Below are positions 6,705-6,792 of a DNA stretch of 6,792 nucleotides, piece after piece. Numbering within the stretch: position 1 is the stretch's first letter; each line of letters begins with the position of its first letter. The stretch is from Cacconaster sp045601245 (GTDB taxonomy: Bacteria > Bacteroidota > Bacteroidia > Bacteroidales > UBA932), in assembly GCA_045601245.1 (NCBI GenBank), contig JAZRZH010000014.1:1-6792 (forward strand), read 5' to 3'. The position numbers and the translations under genes were made by a program. The notes below the pieces were generated by a model. The model saw only the letters and a list, made by a program, of their open reading frames with translations, made no database searches and was not told the DNA's origin.

Positions 6705-6792
6705 CTAACAGGATTCTACTGTTTCAACAGACAGTCCTGTACATTTGACGATAATATCCAACGCGACACCATTGGCTCTAAGATCCTTTGCC
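6705..6792 (-). CDS. C-terminus of an Rpn / PD-(D/E)XK nuclease family transposase-like protein (runs off the right edge)
   Basis: The minus-strand frame entering from the right edge stops at TAG (6707-6705) and encodes 28 residues that start AKDLRANGVALDII and end TGLSVETVESC. The pattern (helix with LxxxGV, then hydrophobic-I-I, then STGLSxExIE-type ending) is the characteristic tail of Rpn (recombination-promoting nuclease) and related PDDEXK_2-type proteins. These are cytoplasmic DNA endonucleases, often annotated as putative transposases and present in many copies in Bacteroidales. The catalytic nuclease domain lies outside the window, so activity cannot be judged. The gene converges on the truncated ATPase gene with only 9 bases between the two stops. 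It was too short for a length-filtered ORF search. The assignment rests on one short motif and the absence of stops. Confidence 0.6.
   Translation of the reverse strand, partial: AKDLRANGVALDIIVKCTGLSVETVESC

Noticed and set aside
6708..6740. Inverted repeat ACAGGA/TCCTGT with inner ACTGT/ACAGT near the ATPase/Rpn junction as a terminator or transposon end
   Set aside because: It lies inside the Rpn-like coding tail, stems are short and no T-run or target duplication is visible.
1..6792. CRISPR array, complete insertion sequence or integrase attachment site
   Set aside because: No regularly spaced repeats, no transposase or integrase gene and no paired terminal repeats with target duplications were seen.

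Overview
The window looks like a chromosomal segment of a moderately GC-rich Bacteroidales bacterium (an Alistipes/Rikenellaceae-like or related gut lineage is an inference). The clues are exported proteins with Bacteroidetes-style signal peptides, AT-rich translation leaders instead of strong Shine-Dalgarno sites, a good match to the Bacteroidetes -7 promoter element TAnnTTTG, and gene families common in that group (exported tricorn-like S41 peptidase, AAA-ATPase-like/PD-(D/E)XK proteins, Rpn-type nucleases).

Layout from left to right: (1) the last 42 codons of an unidentified gene, whose TAG stop overlaps by one base the GTG start of (2) rnhA, ribonuclease HI, with all catalytic residues. 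(3) A 368-base gene-free stretch (611-978) that is rich in inverted repeats and may be a structured RNA or an intergenic repeat, followed by the AT-rich leader of (4) a 1073-residue exported tricorn-type protease. A strong hairpin terminator (4222-4270) separates it from (5) a convergent 483-residue exported protein with a C-terminal transglutaminase-like Cys-His-Asp domain and what looks like an upstream degenerate copy of the same fold. (6) A divergent promoter region leads into a 238-residue N-terminal fragment of an AAA-ATPase-like (PF09820-type) protein that lacks its usual C-terminal nuclease half. Nine bases after its stop, on the opposite strand, lie (7) the last 29 codons of what looks like an Rpn/PD-(D/E)XK transposase-family nuclease.

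The left part is housekeeping (an RNase H in a coupled pair). The middle holds two independently transcribed, convergent genes for envelope proteins, a peptidase and a cysteine-type hydrolase-fold protein; no direct functional link between them is visible. The right edge is a rearranged accessory junction where two multicopy nuclease-associated families meet and one has been cut short. The items most worth a second look are the structured intergenic element, the truncation junction, the duplicated transglutaminase fold, and the Ser-to-Gly change in the tricorn active-site motif. I found no CRISPR array, tRNA, rRNA or complete insertion sequence.
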